Notes: generated from the sequence alone by a model not told the origin. A stretch of DNA of 64,000 nucleotides from Neurospora tetraspora (GCF_033439725.1 NW_026944387.1:2046001-2110000); one strand, 5' to 3'. Shown: positions 25,701-37,019, counted from the first letter of the stretch. Made by a program: numbers and translations.

Positions 25701-26386
25701 GGGCTGGGGTATTTGCAACGTCAAAGGCCTCGGCGAGTTCGCGTTCCCATTCATAACGCGAGACATAAGCCCTTGATGTCGGACCGGTGGATGAGCATCT
25801 ACCGGAGTGCTTGTCTGTTGTTCTCGTCGCCTGCTCAATGACGGAAACCCAAACCGCCTTTCTCGTGACGACTCTCTCGTGCCAGGAGGTGGTGGAAACG
25901 ATGCAGTTGCAACCGGCGGCTCTGTGGGAGGCCGTTGAGCTGGGGGTGCCGGCGGTGGTGGAGCTCGGGCTGCGGAGATGTTCGCCCCGTGGGACGGCTC
26001 TAGCACCATACTCATCGGCCTTGCGCTGCGTGGAGGTGAATACGGGGGTGGAGGTGGCGGGGTTGCTAACATGGTCAGCATAGCCTTTGGATCAACACTC
26101 CTGTTGACTTACCTTGAGGCTCAAGATAAGGATGGCCCTGCGGTGGTGGGAACTGCTGCATACGGTCAGAGCCAGGTCCCAAGGCCGGAGACGCAACCCA
26201 TTCCTGGGGATTATATGGCTGAATCGCGCTTAGAGGCGTCTGGTTCGATGAGAAGGCGTGAGAAGTCATCGACACGGCCGAGAGCGGTGTGTTGGCGTGA
26301 TGGCCGTGGTATCCCCCCAGTGATGCCGTTAAGAGAGGGTTGAGGCCGGCGCGGAGGCGCGCCGTGGGATCTCGCGAGGAACTCAT
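22719..26386 (-). CDS. Large protein of unknown function: disordered Pro/Ser-rich N-half, helical C-half
   Basis: Predicted 1206 residues in two exons, 26386-26113 and 26065-22719. The 47-base intron is GTAAGT..GTTAG and the junction codon is Ala. The start ATG at 26386 begins MSSSRDPTARLRAGLNPLL. Residues to about 700 are low complexity, rich in Pro, Ser, Thr and Gln, with poly-Pro (TPPPPPPYSPP) that could bind SH3 or WW domains. From about 790 the sequence becomes charged and strongly helical (IDAIKEKFKLASTKARLDAAEAAKQRRQAL), consistent with coiled coil, and then a compact helical domain runs to the end (WIFEARETLHRALYDLL, FFAEDAAKRALAYHEEVL). I do not recognise a named family. The folded C-terminal half without stop codons and the clean codon usage argue for a real conserved gene, perhaps a scaffold or cytoskeletal adaptor, but no function is claimed. 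Confidence 0.8.
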
Positions 26387-29300
26387 GGCCGAGGGTTGTC
26401 GAAGTTGTTCCTGATTTAGCCCGGACGGTACCACAACGTCCACACAAGGACCTGCGGGCTGACTGTAAACCCTTTTAGACCTAAAAACAATGGGATATCG
26501 GTAGTGCTGGATGAGATGTCGACGGCGTGCCGGATGCCTATTGATCCCCAAAGCCGTGCCTCAAACCCGCACCAAGCATAATCCTCAAATTCGTCGCCAC
26601 AACTCCATTCACAGTCGGAGGCGGTCGGAACGTGGGGTTATTGTTTAGGACCAGGCCATCACAGGACGATGCCAGGACAATGTTATTGACGGTATGACAA
26701 AGGCCCCAATGAGAGTTTCCGGTCAACCTGTCGGTTGAAGGCGCGGCTGAGGAACAGCTGGAGGTTGCATCCACCGCTTGCGCAAGTGGTAGATGAAGTG
26801 CAGTTCGTTGGGTTGGGCTGTATAAGCGGTCCGCTGAATGTTTGTGAGGAGGTGAAAGAAAGGGAGAGGTGCGGCAACGCTCACACTACATAGATGTACT
26901 GTGTAGACTCATACTCCATAGGCTAACCAACACAAGAACCCCGGTCTTTTAGGTTTTGCGGGCGGCGAGCTAGTTGTGTAGCATTGCCAATGCACAAAAC
27001 GCGGGAGCCGGCCTCCTGTTTAAACTGGCCTAGACGACTGGTCGATCTTGGCAACTGGGAGGCCGGGCCTTCTCCAAGAGGAGGTGGTCTTCCGATGGTG
27101 ATACTGCTGGCCCCTATACGTCCCGTCGTCTGTTATCACAGCTCCAAGAGATGAAACCGTGATGTGTACGATGCCCTTCCATACCATGGTACCTACCACA
27201 TGCTTGATTGCGGATACAGTGAGGTTGCAGACGGACGGGAACATGTGCACGAAAACGGTTGCAACTCTCGCCCTGGTCTCTCCTGCTGTTAATTAATAAG
27301 GTGGCCACAGCTATCCTCTATTTCCTGACAGTTTGACACCGTCAAGGCTGCCTCTGTGCGTTTCCCCGTCCACATGGTGTCCAGATGGGCAATAGTTATA
27401 TCTATGAGCAGCCCAACTCACGATAGGCACCAGAAAGCCCAGGCATAAAGGAGACAGATCCGGAAGTGGCCCCTGACTTGGAGGAGAAGATGGTGTGCCC
27501 GTGTTACCGTTGGCTAGGCACTGAGTCGTGCTACAGTCTACCCCGCGATGAACGGTGACAAGCTGATAGGCAGCTGGTACAACATCACAGGAAGTGTTTC
27601 GATGTCAAAGAGGTTGGGTGGGTGTGGTCGAGAGAGCAAGCAAAAGCTTCTAGGGAAGAGGAGTTCATCCCACAGTACCTCCGCGTGGTACGGTATCCCA
27701 TGCAAATCATCGACTGAAAACTCCACCGGATATCGTTGCCCACGGCCGGGTCTGGAAATTCATCGCCAAACTGTTTTTTTTTCCCCTTCTTCGGCCGAGA
27801 TATGGACTTTTTGGCATCACATCCGGGGGCCACCCCTCAAAGTTGAAAGCCCAGAAGGCAGCTCCGAGGCGATTGGTGAAATGAAAATGGCGTGTCCGAG
27901 CAATCTATTCTTGGATCAAGGGCGAAACTCAAACTCCGTACCATGTCCGTGATTCGTTGGATCCGTGATATGGTTGCCGGCGCTTAACCCCCTGTTGTTT
28001 TTGGGAAGTGTGATTCGACAGCTCTTTCAAGAGAAGCTCGAAAGATACGATGGACCCACTGAAGTCCCCCGTTGACGACGACGGCCAGGTAGATTTTGTT
28101 AGAGTGAAAAATGTCGGAATAGTCCCAAGATCGATGTTGCTCTCGATCATCCACGTGAAAAGATGTAACCGATCCATGAAGAAAAGAGTCCAAGAGCCGG
28201 GGCGATGAGTTATCATTGGCAGATTGGTCTCTGTAGAGACTTGTTGCCATTCACAGCTTCAACGGCAACACAGTGGACACAATACCTTACAACCCCAGCT
28301 AGCTCTTCCGGCCCCGTCTGTGAGACATCCCCAGTCCATGTCTCTGTGATATCGATTCCAGGACCACGGGCCTGCCGACTGTTCATCAGACATTGAGGCG
28401 TTGAAGTGCCGAGCCGCAAGATGTGCGTGTTGATCATTGATGTCGAGCATGCTTGCACAAAGCAAGACATTCCGCCGACAGTCCGCAATATCCTGAAGAA
28501 CTCGTTCTCTCAAGGCTCATGTTCTCTGTGTGAAAAGCAGCCTTTGGGCTTTGGAATCTTTGCCATGTTGGTGTCTCTCACAAATTCGGCAAACCCAGGA
28601 ACAGCAAGATGCCTCTAAATAGCAGTGCTATCTGTATTTCGATAGTACTAATCGCCACAATGTTCCTATCAGTGAAGTAAGACTGTAATTATATAACATT
28701 TCTAGCATTTCGAGCTGACCGGGTTTACAAACACAGGGTCGATTGGATGCTGGGTAAGGGCAGAAGTATACAGCAGAAAGATGATATATTAAGGGGAAGA
28801 ATGCCTGTATGTAGGCATGCTGACATAGTAATACTAGCGAATTTATTCGGCGCCAGACCACGAGGTGAGCATGCCAGTTCTCTATCTCCCGAATTTGATC
28901 GTTCCCATTCATCGAGAAGTTGAATGGACGAGTACCTTAATTGGGAGATATAAAATAAACACTAAGCACCTCGATGCCTCAGACATTACCTACCGCTTGT
29001 GTGTTGTTGACGAATCTGAATGATTCATGTTCATCACCGGCCATATCTCTTCAAGACATGGCGTTTGGAAAGAAGATGCGAGATCCCGAGACGTGGGAGG
29101 CTCGTGTTCGTCTTCCCTGGAATTGGCTCATCTTCGAAACGTGAACAGTGGATGGAAGAGATTGAAGATTACGGTTTCAGCGCAATCCATCGGGGGTTTA
29201 TATCTTTGAAGAGTGACGTCGTTCACATGTCTAGAAAGACGCATCGAACATGTCCAGGGCAGAAACCGAGAGAAGACAAAGTGCAGGCTGGCCAGTGCCC

Positions 29301-29994
29301 CTTTGATTGAATTGACTGATTGGCCAGACAGCTCAAGCTGAGGTGCAGTGCTGCACAGCTCCAATGAGACACCTGACAAAACGACCTCGGTGCCCCTCAG
29401 TCAGGCCCGACCATTACCCCGCCGGCATGGTGGTCACAGCTTCGCAGCACCAGCCTTACTGCCCCTGCTGTCCGCCCAAATGGAGCCGAGTCAGTTTTCT
29501 AGAGCTTTCCAAACAAAAACTCCCCGACCTGCGGCTCTTCCTTATTTTGTTTTTCTTCTCCGGCGAACCTCGCCCATTTCATCTTGACACTTCTTGTTCT
29601 CCCCGATTGACGACAGCAACGACCATCGATACCCCAACCGTTATTTGTTTGTGTTTAATAAGGTAAGACCGCAATTCCTCTCTTTTCCGTCTCCCCTCCG
29701 CTCTCCTTCAAATCCCACGCATTGCATTGCACACACACGCAATTGCCGCCGACACCGCGACACCACGGCTTCTATGATGATTGTTCAGCTGGCACCAGTC
29801 ATAGGGTGACTTGTACTCCCTCCCTTGATGACGAACGCTGCGGTCTACCAGGACCACCTCTGATCTAGCCTTTCACAAACCACTTTTGCGCACATTATAA
29901 TACGTTGTTTGCCAAAGCATTGCGCTAACCAGTGGTTCACAGATTCTTTTTTTCTAATTCCTAGTTCTTTGTCCCCCCTACCACAACCGTCAAA
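26387..29994. other. Long intergenic region upstream of Aha1
   Basis: A 3.6 kb spacer between divergently arranged genes. Several open frames of 60-130 codons exist on both strands, but none shows a convincing domain or splices into a longer product. A heat-shock-element-like array lies at 29497-29509. The pyrimidine-rich stretch at about 29520-29700 and 29870-29990 resembles the leader of a highly transcribed fungal gene. Confidence 0.5.
29497..29509 (+). promoter_or_regulatory. Candidate heat-shock element upstream of aha1
   Basis: The sequence TTCTAGAGCTTTC has three alternating five-base units of the type TTCnnGAAnnTTC, with one mismatch (GAG for GAA). It lies about 490 bases before the Aha1 ATG. 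In yeast the AHA1 gene is a target of Hsf1. Function here is inferred only. Confidence 0.3.
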
Positions 29995-31175
29995 ATGGTT
30001 CTGCACAACCCCAACAACTGGCACTGGGTCAACAAGGATGCCACCTCATGGGCCAAGCAGTGGTTTGAGGATAACCTCACCAAGCTTGAGGCCAAGGAGG
30101 GGGATGTGACTGCCAAGATTAGCAAGATTATTAGCATGGATGGAGATGTCGATGTTGCGCAGCGCAAGGGCAAGGTGATCACCATTTTTGATGTCAAGTT
30201 AACCCTGGAGTACACAGGTACGTTGTTCCGTAATAGAATAGAGCCATCATTGCACTTGAATCCTCCTTTTTTGCCTATATAGACTTGCCACTGCACCCAC
30301 TGCTCGACGTGAAAAAATGAGGATCGCGGGCTAAAACTCCGTTTCGCATGTAGGCTCCACTGCCACCGACGACAATGTCTCGGGCACCATCACCGTTCCC
30401 GAGGTGTCCCATGAGTTGGACGAGGACGAGTTCGTTTTCGATATTGATATCTACTCGGATTCCAACGAGAAGAGGCCCGTCAAGGACCTTGTGCGCAACA
30501 AGCTTGTTCCCCAGCTCCGCAAGGAGTTTCTGAAGCTCTCCCCGGCGCTCGTCGCTGAGCACGGCAAGGATATCCAGCATGCTCCCGGCTCCAACCCCTC
30601 GAGCGGCTTCTCCACCCCCAAGTTCGTTCCTCAGCCTTCCTCCTCGAGCGCGCCCGCCGTCTCCTCCGCCCAGACCAGCAGCGGCGGTATTGTTAATAGT
30701 ACTACTGTGACCGATCAAGAGGAGTTTCGTACTACCGCCGAGGAGCTCTACCAGACCTTCACCGACCCCGGCCGTTTGGCCGCTTTCACTCGCGCCCCTC
30801 TCAAGGTCTTTGAGGGTGCCAAGCCGGGCGGCAAGTTCGAGCTCTTTGGCGGAAATGTTACCGGCGAGTATGTTGAGCTCCAGGAGCCCACCAAGATTGT
30901 CCAGAAGTGGCGTCTTGAGCAGTGGCCCAAGGGTCACTACTCGACCCTGAAGATCGAGTTCGACCAGAACGACGTTGACAAGGTTACTGTTATGCGCGTC
31001 GAGTGGACTGGCGTCCCCGTCGGCCAGGAGGAGATTACCAAGAACAACTGGCTTGAGTACTACGTCCGCAGCATTAAGAGGACTTTTGGGTAAGTTTAGG
31101 CCTTCCTTACTAATCCTCGTACATCGTAGGACGCACTAACACGGAACGTCGCACAGCTTCGGAACTATTCTCTAA
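29995..31175 (+). CDS. aha1: Aha1, activator of Hsp90 ATPase co-chaperone
   Basis: Cytosolic co-chaperone that binds Hsp90 and stimulates its ATPase, helping client protein folding. The protein has 325 residues in three exons: 29995-30217, 30354-31089 and 31157-31175. Introns are GTACGT..TGTAG and GTAAGT..CACAG, and the last exon adds only FGTIL after a split Gly codon. The N-terminal motif NPNNWHWVNKDA is the hallmark NxNNWHW element needed for stimulation in yeast. The Aha1 N-domain covers about 12-145, then a Ser/Ala/Pro linker (QPSSSSAPAVSSAQTSS), then an AHSA1/SRPBCC domain to the end (FTDPGRLAAFTRAP, KFELFGGNVTGEY, WLEYYVRSIKRTFG). Length is normal for the family (yeast 350). The start context CAAAATGG is good. 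Nothing odd in the coding sequence. Confidence 0.95.
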
Positions 31176-32534
31176 ACCGGGAGTACACGATACAACAACA
31201 ACACACATTTCGAACGAATGGGATCAAATGAATGACACGGCGTTTGTGGCGAAGCGAGTGGTTAGTGGGCAGGTTGATCGAACGGTTGGTTGGGATTGGC
31301 ATCAATGGCATTCTAGAGCAACTTTTGTGAACAAACGGAAAGATTATTCAGCATTCCTCGATGGGCATATCGCCAGCAACGACTACGAACGAAGCCGATT
31401 TGAACAGGCGAGTGGCTCAGCGTTCGGCGATAACAACAATGACAACATATCGTCACGATATAACGAGATAAGTAGCGACAATTGAACTTGCATTTGCGAG
31501 TTGAACCGTTTTCCTTGTTCAAGGAGACGGTGGTGAACATTTTGTGTGAAGAGCATAACCACAAGGTTGCCAGCTGATGCGCTTCGACGTGTCAGATTGA
31601 CATTCATCATCATTTTCCCCATTGATATGGATGCAAGCTCTGGCATAGATTGATATTCTTTTTGACCCATTGCTGGGCACCCACGTTGAGAGATCGTTCC
31701 GATCTCAAAGATAGGTGGGAATCAGTGGAGGTTACATTTCTTTGGCAATGCCGCTTCGTTTGTTATGAATACAGTCCAATACTGGTTTGTTTGTTAGCTC
31801 GAGACCTCTGGTCAACTTTCCTAGGCGTTTATACATCTAATTGATCCGTTTCGTTCCATAACCAAAGCGTGATCTTACCTTGCATATGCTATTTTGGAAA
31901 TTTGATATGCCATATTGAATCTTGTTGATGCCTTTCCGACCCGTACCTAGCCATTTATCTTATCTCTTTATAGGGTTTGGGACAATTCGGGATAGATCTC
32001 GTCCAGTATACCAGGAGTACCGAGCTAACAAACAAACCAGCATTAGATTGTAGGATGGGTTCCGGCGTTTTGAGGTATGTGAAGTCTCATAACCTCGAAA
32101 GTTTGCCCTGGATGGTGGACTTGCACAGTAAATATCGTAGAATTATTAAGCCAGGAAGACAATTCACAGAGATCAGCTGTTCCAACAGTTCCAGTCGCGA
32201 TAAGTGCTTACCCAATATTACCGCACATGCTCCACCCTTTCTGTTAGTCTGCAAACATCCACCGGTCATAAGGACGTTCCGTCGAAGAGGAAGCGGATAT
32301 ATCCGTGGCTATTGGAATAATGGATCGTTTTGAAGTCTACACATTCTAGCATGGGGTTACTATATTCATTGCTTCAGGCAGTGTTCTAGCTTCCGTACAG
32401 TGAAAGCGGCTTTGTTTTCATTGGTTGATGTCAACATCCAAGTAGCTATCAAAAGAAAGCTTGGAACGACTCTCTGCCTGACTCACCAACTTAAGCCGAT
32501 ACACTGACTGTCTACTGACACAAACAACGCAAAG
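31176..32534. other. Intergenic region between aha1 and the nitrilase gene
   Basis: Spacer between two plus-strand genes with only short incidental open frames. It should hold the aha1 3' end and the nitrilase promoter. No repeats or RNA gene recognised. Confidence 0.5.
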
Positions 32535-33810
32535 ATGGCGCCCAACTACAAGATTGCTCTCATTCAGTTCCAGCCAAAGGTATGTAGTGATGTAGGAATC
32601 TCTTTCACGAGCAAAATCTCGAGCGAGAACATCAAATGATATCACCACTCCACTTCCCGACCTGCTCAGTCAACCCCAACCCTTTCACAGTACATCAGCA
32701 TGACCATATCACCACCGCAAACCACATAACACTACCTCTACCACTTCACAACTGTACAACTACAACTTACACAACATGGCGCTAACTCGTTGAAAATAAA
32801 AATAGGACGTCGCCGTCGAGGAAAACTTCCAAAAGGCAGCCTCCTACATCCGTAAGGCCGCCTCGGGAGGTGCCCACCTCGCCGTGCTCCCGGAGTACCA
32901 CCTAACATCCTGGTGTCCCGAGCACCCATCTTTCGTCGCGGCATGCGCCGAATCCTCAGCCGACAACAGCTACCTGTCTCGGTACCAGTCCCTAGCGCGT
33001 GAGCTCAACATCAACATCGTGCCCGGAACCATTTGCGAAGTCCACCCCGTTTCTTCCGCCTCCTCAAAAAGTGAGGGGGAAAAGCCAAGTGACGATGGCG
33101 GTAACGGCAAGCAAGAACCCGCCACCTGGAAGGGTCAGTCCATCGAAATCCGCAACATGGCCTACTGGATCTCCGCCTCCACCGGCGACCTGGCCGGTTC
33201 CTACCAGAAGATGAACCTCTGGCATCCCGAGCGACCGCACCTGACGGCGGGGGACATCAAGCGGCACAAGCCCCACCGTGCCTTCGACACACCCCTTTTG
33301 AAGCCCGGCGGCCCCGACGGGAAGACCCAAGTCCCGATCCGAGCAGGCCTGCTCATCTGCTGGGACCTCGCCTTCCCCGAGGGGTTCCGCGCCCTGATCG
33401 CCGACGGCGCCGATATCATTGTCGTCCCGTCGTACTGGTGGGTGACGAAGGTGGATGAGAATACGGGGAGGAAGATCAGCCGCGATGACGAGAAGATCTT
33501 TTTGGAGAGCGTGTGCGTGACGAGGGCGTGCGAGAACACGGCGGCGATTGTGTACTGTAATGCGGGCGGGATGAGCCAGGTGGCGTTGCCGCTTAAGGGG
33601 GTGTTGCCGCCGGCCGGGGAAGAGGGGGATGGAAGGAAGGGAATCATGGGAGCCGAGACGGAGGAGATGCAGATTGTGGATGTGGACTTTGATGTGTTGA
33701 GGGAGTGCGAGGAGATGTATAAGGTTCGGATGGATATGGGTGGGAAGGGGTGGCATTATGAGTATACGCTTTGGAGGGATGGGGAGGGGGAGGTGAAGAA
33801 GGAGGAGTAG
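32535..33810 (+). CDS. Carbon-nitrogen hydrolase (nitrilase superfamily)
   Basis: Hydrolase of 349 residues in two exons, 32535-32579 and 32806-33810. The 226-base intron is GTATGT..AATAG with branch GCTAAC and carries the small first exon MAPNYKIALIQFQPK, which is the usual first strand of the fold. The catalytic Glu-Lys-Cys triad is visible: Glu in VLPEYHL near 45, Lys in YQKMNLWHPE near 150, and Cys in LLICWDLAFPEGFR near 199. The PE that follows the Lys block and the CWDLAFPE pattern fit the aliphatic amidase/N-carbamoylase-like branches rather than true nitrilases. Two hydrophilic insertions (near 100, SSASKSEGEKPSDDGG, and near 285, PPAGEEGDGRKG) lengthen it. Substrate unknown. The start ATG follows a short leader (CAAAGATGG). 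Intact. Confidence 0.9.
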
Positions 33811-35087
33811 GAGTTCGAGTAGGCTGCCTTGATGCTTCGACGTCTCGAGTGAGTCGCCGCAATGTCTTCCAGTCGCAGTGCCCGACTTCCACACTCGACT
33901 CCCAGAAGTGGGTATGTATCCCGTCTCCTTGAAAGACTGCGTTTGCAATGTTATTGCCCTACGTCATTTGAGTTCCTTCATCCCATTTTTATACTCCCAC
34001 ATCTCAGCCTCATCAATGCAGCCTCATCGAAGTCCCGTCATTCGCTGGGATCACATGTGATACTCGAGCACGTCGTGTGTAAAGGTGCGCTGCTGTGCAG
34101 TATGGCCACAATGGCACTTGGAAGGCCAACATCACAGACACTGCACTCAACCCGCTTGAAACGTCGAATAATTGGAAGGCTCGCCTTGGTGGAATGGGAG
34201 ATGCTAAGGACAAGCACGTGCTTGGGAGATTAGGAAGTTACGACTGCATCAAGGGAACGGTTGGACGGGTCGGTGAATGGAAGGAGGGGGAAGTCACGAG
34301 CCTCAACCACTTCCTTCCACAACTTTGTCACTCCCCCCTTGAGGCTCCTCCCTCCTTCGTCTTTCCCCTTTGCACCACAAGCGACCCCAAGAGATTCCTT
34401 TCCGAGAGGCAGACAATCACCAAACCAGGACACGACCAAGTCAGGTGCTCGTCAAAACTGACTGCCTGGCTTTCGTCCAAACGACTCCCCCCACCCTATC
34501 TCGTCGCAAATCCGGCGCAAGTCGAGTCAACGTCTCTTTTGCGGAGTAGAAACGTACTCATCGAGGGACGAAAACTCCATTATTCTACTTAACGCTGTCT
34601 CCTGAAACACGTTGGAGGTAAAAGGTATGTCCAAACCCCACGGAAAACCAACGCAGAAGCCCCTTGCAATATCCAACTTCCATCACCGCTATCGCATTAC
34701 ACTCTGCAATCAAAGGCGGGCCTTTACTGAAGGAAAGGTCAAACAGTCGTATAAAGGACAGGTCGTATCTCTCATTGTTGGGCTACTATCTTCTTCCTCT
34801 TGTTTGCGCGCATCAAACCACACATCTGCCAGCAACAGTGTCACAGCTCTGACCTGCCAACGACCTGCCAGCACAACGTGTCAGCAACCGAGTTACAAAC
34901 TCTCGTGGACATCAAGCGCGAGCCCCATTGCTCCGACCACAATCAACAGGCGACGTAAGCTTGATTTCTCCGACGTCTTAAAGTTCTCCTCCGCGACACA
35001 ACCCACGTCTACCCTTCCACCTTCTTTGCGACTGGATCCTAGCTTGGACTCACAACTCCATCACTTGTTCGCTTCCGGCATACAACC
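33811..35087. other. Intergenic region before the phosphotransferase gene
   Basis: A 1.3 kb spacer between plus-strand genes. It is mostly pyrimidine-rich in its second half, as in fungal leaders, and its open frames lack domains. No gene supported. Confidence 0.5.
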
Positions 35088-36281
35088 ATGGTCAAAGAAG
35101 AGGTTTTCAACGTCGAGGATAACCCGTACAGTCGGGTTACTCCTGAGCATCTGCCCGAGTGCCTCAACTCCAAGACGAAGCAGCTTGAGCTGGCCAAGGC
35201 TATGGCCAACGTCTTCAGCGAGCAGGGCGCCAAAGCCACAGGTGCCACCTTCTGCAAGCACCAGGGAGTTGACAGCAAGACTGTCTTCGTGTCCATGAAC
35301 GAAGGAACAGACATCGTCATCCAGTTCCGCCTCCGCTCTCTCGACACCACCCCTTTTGAGCGCGCCAGAAGCTGCCCCGGATTCGACCAATACGTCCCCA
35401 ACATCCGGCTGGTAGCCGTCATTACCGACCCAAGGGACTTCAACAAGAAATCCTGGATTTACGCATCCAACCGCATTGTTGGCAAAACCTGGACGCAGGT
35501 TGTCCAGGAACAGGGTGTCCATATTCTCCCTAAGCTATGCAACTCACTCGGTCGCGCCCTTGCCAAGGGCTACATCAAGGACAAGAGCCACGAAGCAGTT
35601 GTCACACGGGTCCTTCCCTTTCTGATCCCTTTCTTGTTCACCCTGGAGCCTGAGATGAAGCCCTACAGATCCCTGGCCATGGAGATCCTGCGTCACCAAG
35701 ACAAGATCAGCGAACTTCCCCTGTTCATGGCCCATTCCGACCTCTGGGCCGGTAATCTCATTGTCAACCCCGATACCCACGAGGTCATGGGCATCGTTGA
35801 CTGGGAGGATTCGTTCCCTCTGCCCTTCGGCATCGGCCTGCACCGTATCCAGATGGTCGCCGGCGAGGACTTCAACTCGAACTGGCAAATCCCCAACAAT
35901 TTTGAGGAGTCTGAGAGAGCTTTTTGGGCTGGAGTCATGGATGGAAGCCCCGAGCACCGCCAGAAAGAATTTCAGGAGAAAGCTCACATCATCGACCTTG
36001 CTGTTAAGATGGGCGCTCTGACTGCCGGGTTCGTCTACCAATACGACGATAAAGGAAACCTGATCCTCAAGCGCGATAGCGAGACAGGCAGTCCTCTCGT
36101 CAACGGCACTCTGCCCTTCTTGTTGAGTTATGAGATTCCTTTCCGCCGCGGAAGCGACAAGGGGCCGTACCCCGAGGGAATCGAGTGGCCTTTTGAGGGA
36201 GACGAACAACGCCAGTATAAGTGGATCTGCGAGTTGCACGAGGTGGGCCGTCCCCTTTCGGCCAAGAAGCCTTCTGTGTAA
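35088..36281 (+). CDS. APH-fold phosphotransferase-like protein (methylthioribose kinase-like)
   Basis: Single-exon gene of 397 residues with a protein-kinase-like aminoglycoside phosphotransferase fold. The catalytic loop HSDLWAGNLIV (HxDxxxxN) at about 215-225 supplies the catalytic Asp and metal-binding Asn, and IVDWED near 235 supplies the DFG-equivalent Asp. Between 60 and 200 lie a presumed N-lobe (SKTVFVSMNEGTDIVIQFR) and helices. The family in fungi phosphorylates small molecules such as choline, methylthioribose, fructosamine or unknown metabolites. The HSDLWxGN form recalls methylthioribose kinase and related proteins, but I do not claim the substrate. The start is the first ATG in a good context (CAACCATGG). 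No intron is needed and none is apparent. The C-terminus (PYPEGIEWPFEGDEQRQYKW) is intact. Confidence 0.8.
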   Translation: MVKEEVFNVEDNPYSRVTPEHLPECLNSKTKQLELAKAMANVFSEQGAKATGATFCKHQGVDSKTVFVSMNEGTDIVIQFRLRSLDTTPFERARSCPGFDQYVPNIRLVAVITDPRDFNKKSWIYASNRIVGKTWTQVVQEQGVHILPKLCNSLGRALAKGYIKDKSHEAVVTRVLPFLIPFLFTLEPEMKPYRSLAMEILRHQDKISELPLFMAHSDLWAGNLIVNPDTHEVMGIVDWEDSFPLPFGIGLHRIQMVAGEDFNSNWQIPNNFEESERAFWAGVMDGSPEHRQKEFQEKAHIIDLAVKMGALTAGFVYQYDDKGNLILKRDSETGSPLVNGTLPFLLSYEIPFRRGSDKGPYPEGIEWPFEGDEQRQYKWICELHEVGRPLSAKKPSV

Positions 36282-36882
36282 GGTTAGGCACTTTCAACTT
36301 CTTGGGAGTCTGGATCAGTCATATTGCATCATCTGTGGGCATGGGTCGCAGGAGTTGGGCGATGCAGGCAATTTGTTCGACTGGGGTATCTCGGACATGG
36401 TGTTAGATGAGATGGATCTTGGAGCATATTGGGGTTTGCTATTCCTGGCTTTTCTATCTCATCGCATGTATTACCTTTTGGCTTGGCTCTCCTCACCCGA
36501 GACACAGTCGATGTTGCATTCAGACATACCCGTCATCTAACAGACATATGGCAGTCGGATGACTGATTTAGGGACAGACTCGAGGATTTGCTGGTCAAGC
36601 CTCTTTCATTTCATGGTAGTCACTGTACTTAACACAGGTATTTAGCTTCTCAGTTATACCAATGCAGTGCCTTAAGCTACCATCATCTCTGTTTTCTGAA
36701 TCTTCCAAAGCCTTCTCCAATTATGTGATGCTGCAGGCGTGCAGGACTCCTGCCATGCACATGCACCCCCGCCAACTCTCAACCCTCTCAACCCTCTGAA
36801 CCCTCTCCTGCCCGCTCAAGTAACCCCCAATACCTGCAGGTAGGTACATAAGGCAAAGGTTATGGCCATCGTAATAACAAAT
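36282..36882. other. Intergenic region upstream of the tRNA-like element
   Basis: No gene. Near 36776-36808 there are three or four imperfect copies of CAACCCTCT, and at 36831-36847 a palindromic stretch TACCTGCAGGTAGGTAC. Confidence 0.5.
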
Positions 36883-36965
36883 GTTCGATTAGCTCAGCTG
36901 GGAGAGCGTTGTAGGTATACGAGATGTACCTACAAAGGCCAGGAGTTCAACTCTCCTATCGGACA
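36883..36965 (+). tRNA. Aberrant tRNA-like element (pseudo-tRNA) with intact A and B boxes
   Basis: The cloverleaf can be drawn in full. The acceptor is GTTCGAT/ATCGGAC (7 pairs, one G-U) with discriminator A at 36965. The D arm is GCTC/GAGC with loop AGCTGGGA. The T arm is AGGAG/CTCCT with loop TTCAACT, and the variable loop is AGGCC. The A box TAGCTCAGCTGG and B box GTTCAACTC match Pol III consensus. The anticodon arm is abnormal: TTGTAGGTA pairs with TACCTACAA over nine bases around a nine-base loop, ten bases more than a normal arm, and in the standard alignment position 33 is G, not U. It could be an intron-bearing tRNA that I cannot resolve, a pseudogene whose anticodon arm was rebuilt by a TAGGTA/TACCTA palindrome, or the 5' part of a tRNA-derived noncoding RNA. 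Confidence 0.6.
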
Positions 36966-36968
36966 AAA

Positions 36969-37008
36969 CCCGGAGCACTCTCTCTTGATGCAGAGGGAGT
37001 GAACCGGG
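36969..37008 (+). ncRNA. Strong hairpin directly 3' of the tRNA-like element
   Basis: CCCGG at 36969-36973 pairs with CCGGG at 37004-37008, and CACTCTCTC at 36976-36984 pairs with GAGGGAGTG at 36993-37001, around loop TTGATGCA with a two-by-two internal loop. T5 at 37015-37019 follows, as at a Pol III terminator. It may be the 3' domain of a tRNA-led transcript of about 137 nt. Structure is seen; transcription is inferred. Confidence 0.4.
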
Positions 37009-37014
37009 AAACCA

Positions 37015-37019
37015 TTTTT
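37015..37019 (+). terminator. Candidate RNA polymerase III terminator
   Basis: First run of five T after the tRNA-like element and hairpin, followed by further T-rich tracts to about 37067. It suits Pol III termination if the internal promoter boxes are active. Confidence 0.35.

Noticed and set aside
26538-26877. Cysteine-containing short frames on the minus strand that could be a small secreted protein
   Set aside because: No signal peptide at a proper ATG, and the two frames do not join with consensus splice sites.
27984-28250. Minus-strand fragment with SFHVDDREQHRSWDYSDIF, faintly like LaeA-type methyltransferases
   Set aside because: The likeness covers fewer than 40 residues, the glycine-rich SAM motif is not found in any neighbouring frame, and no splice path joins the pieces. 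A profile search with a deposited methyltransferase model would settle whether it is a relic.
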